A stretch of 37,735 nt of DNA from J038 sp036734085 (GTDB lineage: Bacteria; Chloroflexota; Anaerolineae; Aggregatilineales; Phototrophicaceae), in contig DAIMZF010000021.1 of assembly GCA_036734085.1 (NCBI GenBank), positions 1 through 37,735 on the forward strand, given 5' to 3'. The notes below the pieces were generated by a model. The model worked only from the letters and a program-made list of their open reading frames with translations. It did no database searches and had not been told where the DNA came from. Position numbers and translations under genes: made by a program. Positions 25,946 through 34,568 of the stretch are shown piece by piece. How positions within the stretch are numbered: the first letter of the stretch is position 1; each line of letters starts with the position of its first letter.

Positions 25946-28693
25946 TCATCCACTGGGGCAACGGTTGAGCGCGGCATTGTTCGTCATGTTCACCAGATTG
26001 CCAGTGCTGAGTGCGATGACATAAACCTGCGCCTGTGCGCTATCCCGCGTGCAGAACACTAGCCCGGAGCCATCCGCTAACCACGAGGCGCTATCGACTT
26101 CCGCAATCGGCACAACCACACGCACGTTCGTTCCATCCGGTCTGATGGTGTATAGGCCGCCACCGTCCCGGTCAGAATAAAATGCGATAAGATCACCCAA
26201 TGGCGACCACGACGGGTTAAAATCCGTGCCGAGTGTGTCGCTCAACTGTTGCGCGTCCTTGCCGTCCGATGACATGATGTATAGCCCGATTTCGCCGTCT
26301 GCATCGCTTTGATACACGATGAACTCACCATCCGGCGACCACGACGGGGACTGCGCGTTGAACGTACCGTCTGTTAGCGGCAGAGGCTCACCCCCATCCA
26401 CACCTACACGCCACAGCCGAGAAAAGCCGGAGTCTTCCAGCGTTTCATAGACAATCGCCTGCCCATCCGGTGACCATGTGGGGTTAGATTTAGCCTCTGC
26501 CCCCTGCACTAGCACGGACGGCCTGCCGCCGACGGCATTCACGACACGCAATTCATAATTTGTGCCCGTCAGCGTGACATAAGTCAGGCGTGTGCCATCC
26601 GGCGAGAGTGCCGGGTCGGTGTTATCTGTATCGCTAAAGGTGATGCGCCGCAGACCTGCGCCATCTGTCCCGACGGCGTAAAGTTCTTGATTCGCCTGCG
26701 TATCTAAATTTGACGAGAAGTAAATCAGCCCGGTATCCACACGCGGAATGATGGGAGCAAGGGTGGGTAGCGTGGCTTCTTCGGTTTCTTCGGCTTCTTC
26801 AACTTCCTCTGTTGAGGTCGTGGTAGGCGGGGCTTCCGCCGTTGCTGTGACCGTTGCTGATGGTGTTGGGGTTGCTGTCACCGTCGCGGAGGGTTCTTCT
26901 GTGGCGACAGCCGCAATAGATACAGCCGTTTCAGTCGCTGTTGCTGTTTCTGCCGCCGTCGCTGAAGGTTCAGTTGTGGCGGTTTGGGTTGGAGTTGCTG
27001 TGGCTTCGTCTGTGGCGGTCGCGGTTGCGGTCGCGGTATCCGTTGGGATGGGTGTTGCGGTTTGCGTTGCGGTCGGTGTAGCAGTCGGCGTCGTACTTGC
27101 TGTAGATGTCGCCGTTGCTGTGACTGTCGGTGTGGCAGTCGTTGTTGGCGTTGCCGTATTTGTGGCTGTGGCTGTAGGTTCTTCGGTGGGCGTTGCCGTC
27201 GGCGTATCGGTTGGGATGGGCGTCGGCGTGACTTGCGCCAATGCTGTGAGCGACGCATCAATCGCGGCATCTGTCAGCGCGATAGAGGTACTGGTAGCGA
27301 TGATTTCTTCCAGCACGGCGGTTTGTGTCGCGTTGATGTCTCGTGCCGCTTGTGTCGCCGTCAGGCTGTCGTCGGTGGCCTGCAAGACCGCTTGTACTTG
27401 TGCAGTCTGTGTGGCAAGGTTGTTGGCCGCCTCTGTTTCGGTGGCGGCCTGTGTTTCCGTGATTGCAAAGGCGATAATCGCGGCGGTTGTCTCGGTGGCG
27501 TCTAGCTCAAGCGCGGTGGGGCCAGTGGGGCGGCTGGATTCAACTAAGATGAGGATGGCCGCGCCGACGAACAAGAACAGGATGAGACCAACCATCACTC
27601 CAACAAATGATACGGGCAAGGGTCGCTTGCCGGTTGGCACAGCCTGACGGCCCTTGCCGCCTTTGCCGACGGTAAAACGCACATTGGGGCGGTCTAGCAA
27701 GCGCGAGAAGGGCGAAGCACGCAGGGCTTTGTCCAGTGCATCAGCAAATTCTTTGACGGATGGGTAACGCTCGTCGGGCACTTTCTTCAGGGCGCGTTCC
27801 AGCACTTGCTGGACTTGGCGGGATAGCTTAGGGTTAAAACTGGTCACAGGGCGCGGACGGCCTAGATCGTCGGTGTGTGCCTCAAAATAGGTGTCGTATT
27901 GTTTGCTGGTTGTGCCTTCCGGCACATGGCCGTAACGGTCACGCACATCATAAGGATGCGAAAACGACAGCATATAGTAGGCCAGCACCGCCAGCGCGTA
28001 CTGGTCAGTTTTTGGGCTGACCGCCTTAAACGTATCCGGGTCGATTTGCTCTGGCGCCATATATTGCGGCGAGCCAAGCACAACGCCAATGGTCATATTC
28101 GAGTCGCTGGCAAGGTCGCGGGTGATGCTGAAGTCGATGAGGTAGGGCGTGTTTTTGTCGTCAAAGGCGATATTCGCCGGTTTGACATCCCGGTGAACAA
28201 CAATGCGCGGATGCCGGGTAATCTCTCCGGCGTCGTTCATATCCTCCACGATGACGCCCGTATGACAGTAGTGCAGTGCGTCCGCCACCGCGCCAATAAT
28301 GCGCCGTACTTCGCGGATGGGGAAGGGGTTCCCCGCGCTTTGTTGTTCCGCAATGCGGCTATCCAGCGTGCCGCCGTTAAGGTATTCCATGACGATAAAA
28401 GGTTCGTTATCGCCTGTGTAGGCTTCGTAATCGTACACTTGGACGATGTTGGGATGCTTAAGGCTGGCAAGTGTGCGCGCTTCGCGGTTAAAGCGTTCAA
28501 TCATGTCTTTACCGCGTGAACTGGCTTGTAGACCTTTAAGCACATCCGGGTTGATGGTCTTGACCGCGACCAGACGATTCAAAATAGCATCACGGGCGAG
28601 ATAAACCGACCCCGCGCCGCCTTTGCCGAGCAAACGCTGTAAACGATAACGATTACCAAGCAGGCGAATCGTCTGTGATGATTGTTCTGGCAT
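25946..28693 (-). CDS. Transmembrane Ser/Thr protein kinase with Thr/Ala/Pro stalk and extracellular PD40 propeller
   Basis: 915 residues. The kinase domain is about 13-325: glycine loop GKGGAGSV (23-30), K45 (AVKTI), E71, HRD at 167-169 with HRDVKPAN, and D187-F-S where DFG is usual; GSPQYMAPEQ follows. Catalytic residues are all present, so it should be active. About 17 extra residues precede the HRD motif. One membrane segment lies at 361-384. Residues 400-487 are Ala/Thr/Gln-rich, 489-627 are Thr/Ala/Pro repeats, then an acidic patch. Residues 653-915 form a propeller with PD40 repeats (SPDGTRLTYVT, SPDGQAIVYE, SPDGEFIVYQSD). The layout recalls mycobacterial PknD, whose propeller is a sensor. 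It is the last gene of the operon headed by the EccC-like ATPase; the FHA protein encoded 17 bases upstream is a likely phospho-threonine reader of its activity (inference). Confidence 0.95.
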   Translation of the reverse strand: MPEQSSQTIRLLGNRYRLQRLLGKGGAGSVYLARDAILNRLVAVKTINPDVLKGLQASSRGKDMIERFNREARTLASLKHPNIVQVYDYEAYTGDNEPFIVMEYLNGGTLDSRIAEQQSAGNPFPIREVRRIIGAVADALHYCHTGVIVEDMNDAGEITRHPRIVVHRDVKPANIAFDDKNTPYLIDFSITRDLASDSNMTIGVVLGSPQYMAPEQIDPDTFKAVSPKTDQYALAVLAYYMLSFSHPYDVRDRYGHVPEGTTSKQYDTYFEAHTDDLGRPRPVTSFNPKLSRQVQQVLERALKKVPDERYPSVKEFADALDKALRASPFSRLLDRPNVRFTVGKGGKGRQAVPTGKRPLPVSFVGVMVGLILFLFVGAAILILVESSRPTGPTALELDATETTAAIIAFAITETQAATETEAANNLATQTAQVQAVLQATDDSLTATQAARDINATQTAVLEEIIATSTSIALTDAAIDASLTALAQVTPTPIPTDTPTATPTEEPTATATNTATPTTTATPTVTATATSTASTTPTATPTATQTATPIPTDTATATATATDEATATPTQTATTEPSATAAETATATETAVSIAAVATEEPSATVTATPTPSATVTATAEAPPTTTSTEEVEEAEETEEATLPTLAPIIPRVDTGLIYFSSNLDTQANQELYAVGTDGAGLRRITFSDTDNTDPALSPDGTRLTYVTLTGTNYELRVVNAVGGRPSVLVQGAEAKSNPTWSPDGQAIVYETLEDSGFSRLWRVGVDGGEPLPLTDGTFNAQSPSWSPDGEFIVYQSDADGEIGLYIMSSDGKDAQQLSDTLGTDFNPSWSPLGDLIAFYSDRDGGGLYTIRPDGTNVRVVVPIAEVDSASWLADGSGLVFCTRDSAQAQVYVIALSTGNLVNMTNNAALNRCPSG
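26813..27229 (-). repeat. Low-complexity repeat coding for the kinase stalk
   Basis: A degenerate repeat of short Thr, Ala and Pro codon units codes for kinase residues 489-627. TPIPTDT occurs twice (490-496 and 548-553 region). The repeat also creates a long open frame on the opposite strand that is not a gene. Such stalks are often glycosylated and space an outer domain from the membrane. Confidence 0.85.
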
Positions 28694-28710
28694 AGGCTTT
28701 CCTGGTTATG

Positions 28711-29373
28711 TTAGTTAAACGTCACACGCAGATAGACGTTGCCCAAACGGATTAAATCCCCACTGGCTAACACCCGGCGCTCACCCACTTCTACCGATTG
28801 CCCCACCACCATCACCGGGTTACTGGGGTTAATGCTCTCGATAGCGGGCTTACCGCCGACTTCTACTAAGCGGGCGTGCTTGCGCGATACCGTCCGCTTG
28901 CCTTTGTCCTCAAATGCGCTCAAATCCACCGCCAGATATTCCGTGTCTACCACTTTTTCATCATCCAGGCCCGGCCTGCCGATGATGGCGGGATAATTAC
29001 TGATGACAAATTCCTTACGCGGCGGGCCTTCGTAGACCAGTACCAGACGCCGTATTTGCAGGCTGGTGCTGGTATCGGATTTAGGCGCGGCTTCCGCCCG
29101 TGTGAACTGCACATATCCCAGAATAAGCTCATCGGTCGGCTGTATGCTCAGTTCACCAATCAAGGCGTCCTCCGGCAGGATGCGCCCATTAAGCGACAGC
29201 GCATAATCGCTGTTCTCGTTGAGTTCTTTCTCTTTGGTGAACTCTAATAACGTCGCCCGGATGAGCATTTCTACAGTAATATCGTGCCGGACGAAAGCGC
29301 GTTGTAGCGCCTCGTCCGACAAAATACGGATGCTTACTTCCGCATGGGTGCTGGCTAAGGGGTGCGTACTCAT
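28711..29373 (-). CDS. Ubiquitin-like/FHA two-domain protein, type VII secretion-associated
   Basis: 220 residues. The first part (about 11-92) looks like a beta-grasp ubiquitin-like fold: VSIRIL, a helix with VEMLIRATLLEF, and ALSLNGRILPEDALIGELSI ending in DELILGYV. This resembles the YukD/EsaB proteins of type VII secretion loci. A clear FHA domain follows (about 108-220) with IIGRPG, VSRKHARLVE (S163, H166) and INPSNPVMVVG, which should bind phospho-threonine. There is no membrane segment. The gene lies 7 bases after the EccC-like ATPase and 17 before the kinase, so a phosphorylation-controlled link between kinase and secretion ATPase is plausible. Firmicute EssC proteins carry FHA domains in cis; here the FHA comes from a separate protein. 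Confidence 0.88.
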   Translation of the reverse strand: MSTHPLASTHAEVSIRILSDEALQRAFVRHDITVEMLIRATLLEFTKEKELNENSDYALSLNGRILPEDALIGELSIQPTDELILGYVQFTRAEAAPKSDTSTSLQIRRLVLVYEGPPRKEFVISNYPAIIGRPGLDDEKVVDTEYLAVDLSAFEDKGKRTVSRKHARLVEVGGKPAIESINPSNPVMVVGQSVEVGERRVLASGDLIRLGNVYLRVTFN

Positions 29374-29380
29374 CGCTCAC

Positions 29381-32300
29381 TTACTCCGTTGTTTCGCTGG
29401 TGGGCGTGTCGGCGGGTTGGTCGTCGGCATCGGTCAGGTCGTCGGTTGGCTCATCGGCGTTGAGGACGGCGGGTTCTGTGTGGCCGTTGCTGTCGGCAGG
29501 TTCACCTTCCGCACCATTGCTGGACGCGCTGGCAGGCGGGCTGACAGGCACACCTACACCGCCCAATTCAATATTGAGTTTCTCCAAAATACCCATCGAC
29601 TCGGCGGCTTTAATCATGTCTAGCAGGGCGTTACTTTCTGGGTCTAGCTCCATAGATAGCTCAAGCGACATCTTAGCACTGGCGACGCTGGGCACTTCGC
29701 CTGCTTCCACCATCAATTCCAGGATGCGGTCAAGGTGCGGTTCATAGACCGCTTCCAGGTCAATTGCTTCGCCTGTCTCGACTGGCAGGGGAACCCATGC
29801 CGCACGCGGCACATCGGTAAAGCGTCGTTCAACTTGTGCGATGTAATTATCCAACACTTCGATGATGGCGCGTTCGCTGGTGGCGGGTAGCGCCACCTGG
29901 AGCATAAAGGGCTTGCCGGAGCGCACCACGAAGCCACGCCCGATGGGGAGTTCCGCATCGCGCAGTTGGCGCTTTAAGCTGACGTTAAAGGGCTGGTTTT
30001 GCACGCTCTTGTTATCCATAGACAACCCGTGCCGCGAAATCCGCCGCAGGAAGTCGTTCATGGAGCGCATTGCGTTATCGCTACCACACACGATAAAGTG
30101 CAACACCGGGCGCTCCGGCGATGTGCGTGTTAACCCGGCCAAACGCTCGATTTTGGGGTTTAGCTCTTGGAAGTCGTCGTAATTGTCGATGAAGATGAAT
30201 AACTCACGCGGGGGCATGTTTTCCGGTTCCATATCGCGGAATTCATAGTCCAGATGCTTCATGAGTTCGTCCATCTCTTCCGGTTCGGCGATGGTCATTA
30301 ACACATGCGGCAACTCCGACAGGCTGTGTTCTCCGCCATAGTTAAACAGATAGCCCAGACGGTCAATCAACACCATGCCAATCTGTTGCGGGCTGTAATG
30401 CAAGGCCAGCGTCAGGATCATATTACGCAAGGCGGTGGTTTTACCGGTCTGCTGTTGCCCGGTGACGATGAAATGGGGCAGGCCGCGTGGATGCTCCACG
30501 ATGGCGACGCCCAGCGTGCGGTCATCAATACCCATAAAGGTGGAGGGGACTTCCGGCACTTCCGGCAGAATGTCCAGCAGAGATTCGATGGTGACGACTT
30601 CCGGCAATTCGCGGATGGGTTGCGGCAACACGGAGGGGTCGCGTTGGCCTTCCACCCAAGCCCGGTTGAGCTTCTGCACAAATTCGCCTAACACCGTTGT
30701 TTCGTCTTTGTCGTTGGCGCGGTCTTTTTCCGTCACGCCGATGGGTAACGCGGTCTGGAACTCTAGCGGGGTGCGGTTCATCACCACATAGCCGCGCCCT
30801 TGTGTTTCTTCCATACCCGGTGCGCCACGCCCGACGATGACGCCGTATTCCGATGAGTCCGCTAATTTAAGGGTCACGCGGTCGCTGAACAGGCCGTAGA
30901 GCTTGCCCAGTGAACTGCTTGTCTCGCCCGTGACGACAAAGTGTATGCCGTTGCTCAAGCCTTCGCGGACGAGTGACGTAATGGGCAGGATGAGGTCTTC
31001 CATGTTCTCGCGGATTTCCGCGAAGTTATCCACCATCACCAGAATAGCGGGGATGAGTTGGTTATCGGTATGCCCGGCACGGCGGCGGCTCATCACGTTG
31101 CTGTTATAGCTGTAGATGTTGGTTGTGCGTGCTTCGGATAAAACCTGCTTGCGGCGCTCTAGCTCGTCGTCCAGCCAGCGCACCAGCCGATCAATCCGCT
31201 CCGTTTCATCCGGGCGGATGATGGAGCCGACGTGCGGCAAATCACGCAGAATTTCAAGCTGGCGTCCGCCGAAGTCCATCACGTAGATGTGCATTTCTTC
31301 CGGCGAGTGGGCGGCGACTAAAGCCGTCGCAACGGTGCGTAGGAAGGTTGTTTTACCCCAACCACTCGCGCCGAAGATCGCCAGATGCCCGCGTCGCAGG
31401 TTCGCCCATAACAGACGTTGCAGGGCGTTGCTGGCGTCGTCCACCATGCCGACGATGCACCGCATGGCGTCCTCTTGCCAATCCACACCCAGCCAGGGAT
31501 ATTTTACGCCGCTATCGTCGCCCGGTTCCCATGCCAGCCACCGCGCAACAGCCGCGTTGACGTTCAACACGTCAAGGAATTCATCGCCCTGGTTGGGCAG
31601 GCGCATTTTGTCGCGTTGTGTCTCTAAATACAGGCGGTCTTCAATTTCGATATAACGCCCGCTTTCCGGTACGGATTCCCCCAGTGGCATATAACGCGGC
31701 AACGGGTTAGGCCAGGGCTTCATCTGCGGCATATAGGGCGTTTCGGAACGCGAAAGCCTGTCCATATAATCCACCAGCACTTCAAACAATTGTGGCGGTT
31801 CGTCCGGCTCTTTGTCCAGGCGGTCGGGCCAGATGACCGGACGATCAACATATTCGTTCCAGTTGATTTGCCCGGCGTTCATGCCTAGTAATTCGCGGTA
31901 CTCTTTATACTTCGCGCCACTCCACGCCACCTGGATAAGCTCCAGATTCTCGTTACCGATTTGCAGATAGCCGCGTCCGGGAATGCCGGGCGGCAGATAG
32001 GCGGCATCCGGCCTGCGGAGCATTTCCGAGCTTTCTTCGCGTGTTTCCACGCGCAAGCTCAGCTTCATCTTGATATTTGCACGCATCTGGTCGGTGACGC
32101 CTGTCGGACGTTGCGCGGCCAAAATCAGCACGACGCCCAACGCACGCCCCAAGCGCGTGATACTGTTCAACTGCTCTTTAAATTCCGCGTTGCCCTCCAT
32201 CATTTCCGCGAATTCGTCCACGATGATGAACAAGTGCGGGTAGGGTGTCTTCTCGTGGCCGAAGCGGGCTTTAAAGTCTTCGGGATCCATCAAGTGCAGG

Positions 32301-34306
32301 CCACGTTGACGGTAGTCCACAATATGCTTGGATTCTGTATACGTGTTGATGGCCTGCCGCCGGTTGAGTTCCGCTTGTACAGCGCGGAACATACGGTTAA
32401 CCGCCGCGCCACCCAAGTTGGTCACGATGTCCACACAATGGGGGAGGTTCTTAAACGGCTCGAAGGCCGCACCACCTTTATAGTCAATCAGCGCAAAGTT
32501 GACGATGCTAGGGTCGTAATCCACCGCCAGCCCTAAAATCATGGTCATCAGCAATTCGGATTTACCAGAACCCGTCGCGCCAGCCACCATGCCATGCACA
32601 CCGTCACCGTCGGCCTTAAAGTACAACCTGCGGATTTCGTCGTTAGACATAATGCCCATCGCCACGCGCAACCAGTCGGCAGGGGCTTCTACTTCTTTAC
32701 CGTTTTCTTCGCGGCCTTTGGTGGCGTAACGTGTGCCGTGCCATCTGCCGGGAATGTCAATCGCCGGGACGGATGACGCCCGGTGTAATTCCAGTAAGCC
32801 GACCGCATCCGGGATGCCTTCACCATAACTGCGGCGTACCGCCCATTGGCTAAGGTTACGGGCGAAGCGTTCCAGTCGGTCAATCTGTGTGACCGTATCC
32901 GCCGTGCCGACGTAACGCGGCGTATTCAGCCCGACTTCCGCATAGCGCATATCAACGCGATCCTGGTCGTCGTTGACGATGCGGGCAATTTCCAGCACAG
33001 CATTACATCCACTTGGGATTTTCTGGCGGGCAGGCACAAGAAAGATGACCGACGCCCCCAACGATAAGCCTTTTTGAAGCAGGGTAGCCACTGCCGCTTC
33101 CGCTTCCACATCACGGAAAAGCGAATTCTCCAAGAAAGCGTCCGGGTGGCGCGGATTATAATTATCCAGCAAATCCACAATGACCAGCAAAAACGGCAGA
33201 CTAACCGCATTACGCTGTTTAGAATCATCCTGAATACGCAGGTCGCGTCGTTCTAGCTCGTTGCGGAGGAGCTTCCAGAATTTAGCAACGCGGTCTTGTT
33301 CGCGGTCTTCGTGCTTGCCGCCCGCATCTTCAAAACAGATGGGAAAGAATTCCGCATCACGGTCGGACTTGGGCAGAACGAAGTGCGGCACAAGTGGCTG
33401 GCGCGGCTTCTTTTGCTCCTGCGGGGTTTTGTTGGCGTGGTTATAGGATTTATCCCGATCCGGGTACAGCCAGTCCCAGTTTTTCTCCGCTTGATGCACG
33501 CCTGTTACAAAGATATTGGTATCGTTGGGGGCGTGGAAGGCGACATAATTCGCCAGTAATGACCGCACCACCGGATACACTTCTTTAGGCTCACCGGAAA
33601 TGCCCATCGCGTGACGAATGGGGATTTCCTCGCCGGTTTTTTCCATCTCTTTTTCGTCGTAGTGCGCGGCATATAGCGGCAACGTGATGGGCACATTAAA
33701 CACAATACGGCTGTCTTCCGCCAGTTTAATAGCGTCTTTCATCTGCGGGTTTTCTTCGTTCTCCCCGCGATCAACGTCATACAGCACGGTGGAAGGCCGC
33801 GCCCCGATGCCAATACGCATCATGGCGAAGTCGTGATCCCCTGTACGGCGCTCCCACAAGCGCGACCCACTGCGGCTGTCATAGTTAATGCCGTCAATGT
33901 TGAGTGTCGTCACCGGGTCGGTGTAATTATATTCATAAAAACTGCGTTGGGTGTCGTGGGAGGCTACCATATCGCGGCGCATTTCCGCCAGCATGTTATC
34001 GTATTCGCGCTTACGTGCGCGGAATTCGCGCTGATTCTGGTAGAAAGCCCAGAACATATACACGCTGGATACACCGACGGAAAGACCCATCGGAATAATG
34101 AATAATAGGTTGCGCCCCTGTCCAAAAAAGCTGACAGCCACATAGCCGATGATGGTAATCAACGGGAACAGCGATTGAACAATCGACATCCCCCCCTGAT
34201 TTTCCTCCGGCGGCTTGGGGATTTGAACTTTTTCTTCTGGTAACTCCGGCTGGATGCGCGGTGGGCGGTCTGCGAAGCGCTTTTCTAGTGCAGGATTATC
34301 TGCCAT
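29381..34306 (-). CDS. EccC-type (FtsK/SpoIIIE) type VII secretion ATPase with three ATPase domains
   Basis: 1641 residues. The N-terminus has a proline-rich start (RPPRIQPELPE) and two membrane helices (about 42-62 and 66-88). Then LWERRTGDHDFAMMRIGIG (150-168) is a hallmark of EccC proteins. Three P-loop domains follow: Walker A GATGSGKS (576-583), GASGWGKT (979-986) and GQQQTGKT (1283-1290). Walker B ends are IIVDEF (D697, E698), VMVDNF (D1093) and IFIDNY (D1374), so only domain 1 keeps the catalytic Glu. There are no N-terminal FHA domains, unlike EssC. The last 60 or so residues are an acidic, probably disordered tail. It should drive export of the WXG100 proteins encoded at 35985-37735. 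The ATG follows a GAGGGGGG ribosome site and it heads the operon. Confidence 0.95.
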   Translation of the reverse strand: MADNPALEKRFADRPPRIQPELPEEKVQIPKPPEENQGGMSIVQSLFPLITIIGYVAVSFFGQGRNLLFIIPMGLSVGVSSVYMFWAFYQNQREFRARKREYDNMLAEMRRDMVASHDTQRSFYEYNYTDPVTTLNIDGINYDSRSGSRLWERRTGDHDFAMMRIGIGARPSTVLYDVDRGENEENPQMKDAIKLAEDSRIVFNVPITLPLYAAHYDEKEMEKTGEEIPIRHAMGISGEPKEVYPVVRSLLANYVAFHAPNDTNIFVTGVHQAEKNWDWLYPDRDKSYNHANKTPQEQKKPRQPLVPHFVLPKSDRDAEFFPICFEDAGGKHEDREQDRVAKFWKLLRNELERRDLRIQDDSKQRNAVSLPFLLVIVDLLDNYNPRHPDAFLENSLFRDVEAEAAVATLLQKGLSLGASVIFLVPARQKIPSGCNAVLEIARIVNDDQDRVDMRYAEVGLNTPRYVGTADTVTQIDRLERFARNLSQWAVRRSYGEGIPDAVGLLELHRASSVPAIDIPGRWHGTRYATKGREENGKEVEAPADWLRVAMGIMSNDEIRRLYFKADGDGVHGMVAGATGSGKSELLMTMILGLAVDYDPSIVNFALIDYKGGAAFEPFKNLPHCVDIVTNLGGAAVNRMFRAVQAELNRRQAINTYTESKHIVDYRQRGLHLMDPEDFKARFGHEKTPYPHLFIIVDEFAEMMEGNAEFKEQLNSITRLGRALGVVLILAAQRPTGVTDQMRANIKMKLSLRVETREESSEMLRRPDAAYLPPGIPGRGYLQIGNENLELIQVAWSGAKYKEYRELLGMNAGQINWNEYVDRPVIWPDRLDKEPDEPPQLFEVLVDYMDRLSRSETPYMPQMKPWPNPLPRYMPLGESVPESGRYIEIEDRLYLETQRDKMRLPNQGDEFLDVLNVNAAVARWLAWEPGDDSGVKYPWLGVDWQEDAMRCIVGMVDDASNALQRLLWANLRRGHLAIFGASGWGKTTFLRTVATALVAAHSPEEMHIYVMDFGGRQLEILRDLPHVGSIIRPDETERIDRLVRWLDDELERRKQVLSEARTTNIYSYNSNVMSRRRAGHTDNQLIPAILVMVDNFAEIRENMEDLILPITSLVREGLSNGIHFVVTGETSSSLGKLYGLFSDRVTLKLADSSEYGVIVGRGAPGMEETQGRGYVVMNRTPLEFQTALPIGVTEKDRANDKDETTVLGEFVQKLNRAWVEGQRDPSVLPQPIRELPEVVTIESLLDILPEVPEVPSTFMGIDDRTLGVAIVEHPRGLPHFIVTGQQQTGKTTALRNMILTLALHYSPQQIGMVLIDRLGYLFNYGGEHSLSELPHVLMTIAEPEEMDELMKHLDYEFRDMEPENMPPRELFIFIDNYDDFQELNPKIERLAGLTRTSPERPVLHFIVCGSDNAMRSMNDFLRRISRHGLSMDNKSVQNQPFNVSLKRQLRDAELPIGRGFVVRSGKPFMLQVALPATSERAIIEVLDNYIAQVERRFTDVPRAAWVPLPVETGEAIDLEAVYEPHLDRILELMVEAGEVPSVASAKMSLELSMELDPESNALLDMIKAAESMGILEKLNIELGGVGVPVSPPASASSNGAEGEPADSNGHTEPAVLNADEPTDDLTDADDQPADTPTSETTE

Positions 34307-34344
34307 ACGATACCCCCCTCTGTTTATTGGGCTATGATGAACAC

Positions 34345-34376
34345 ATTATGGCGTCAATCGAAATTCTGCGCAAATG
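34345..34376 (-). promoter_or_regulatory. Promoter of the EccC-like operon with 13-bp shared element
   Basis: On the minus strand the 13-bp element CATTTGCGCAGAA (34364-34376) contains the -35 TTGCGC (34368-34373). Seventeen bases later comes CATAAT (34345-34350), a five-of-six match to the -10. The same element and spacing occur in mirror image at 34485-34516. Confidence 0.6.
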
Positions 34377-34441
34377 GTACGTTAGTAAGCGCATCTGTAA
34401 AACGGCCAGCACAGTTTTATAATCCTTGAGGCCGCATGAAT

Positions 34442-34472
34442 TCGGTTGGACGGAACACCGCCGTCCAACCGA
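34442..34472. repeat. Inverted repeat in the centre of the divergent promoter region
   Basis: TCGGTTGGACGG and CCGTCCAACCGA are perfect 12-base arms around a seven-base spacer. No T-run follows on either strand, and both promoters point away from it, so it is not a terminator. A regulator binding site is the best guess. Confidence 0.7.
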
Positions 34473-34484
34473 CAAAGACACATT

Positions 34485-34516
34485 CATTTGCGCAGAACAC
34501 ACAATCAGGGCATTAT
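34485..34516 (+). promoter_or_regulatory. Promoter of the pseudokinase gene with the shared 13-bp element
   Basis: CATTTGCGCAGAA (34485-34497) contains TTGCGC (34488-34493), followed after 17 bases by CATTAT (34511-34516). This is the mirror image of the EccC-operon promoter, so the two operons are probably switched on together. Confidence 0.6.
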
Positions 34517-34568
34517 TAGCGTACAAACCACATCCCAATAGACAACGAGAGGGGGAGGGGCTAAGCTC

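Noticed and set aside
26748..27647. Long plus-strand open frame of 299 codons rich in Val and Ala
   Set aside because: It is the complement of the repetitive Thr/Ala/Pro coding part of the kinase gene; composition follows from the repeat, and it has no ribosome site or recognisable domain.
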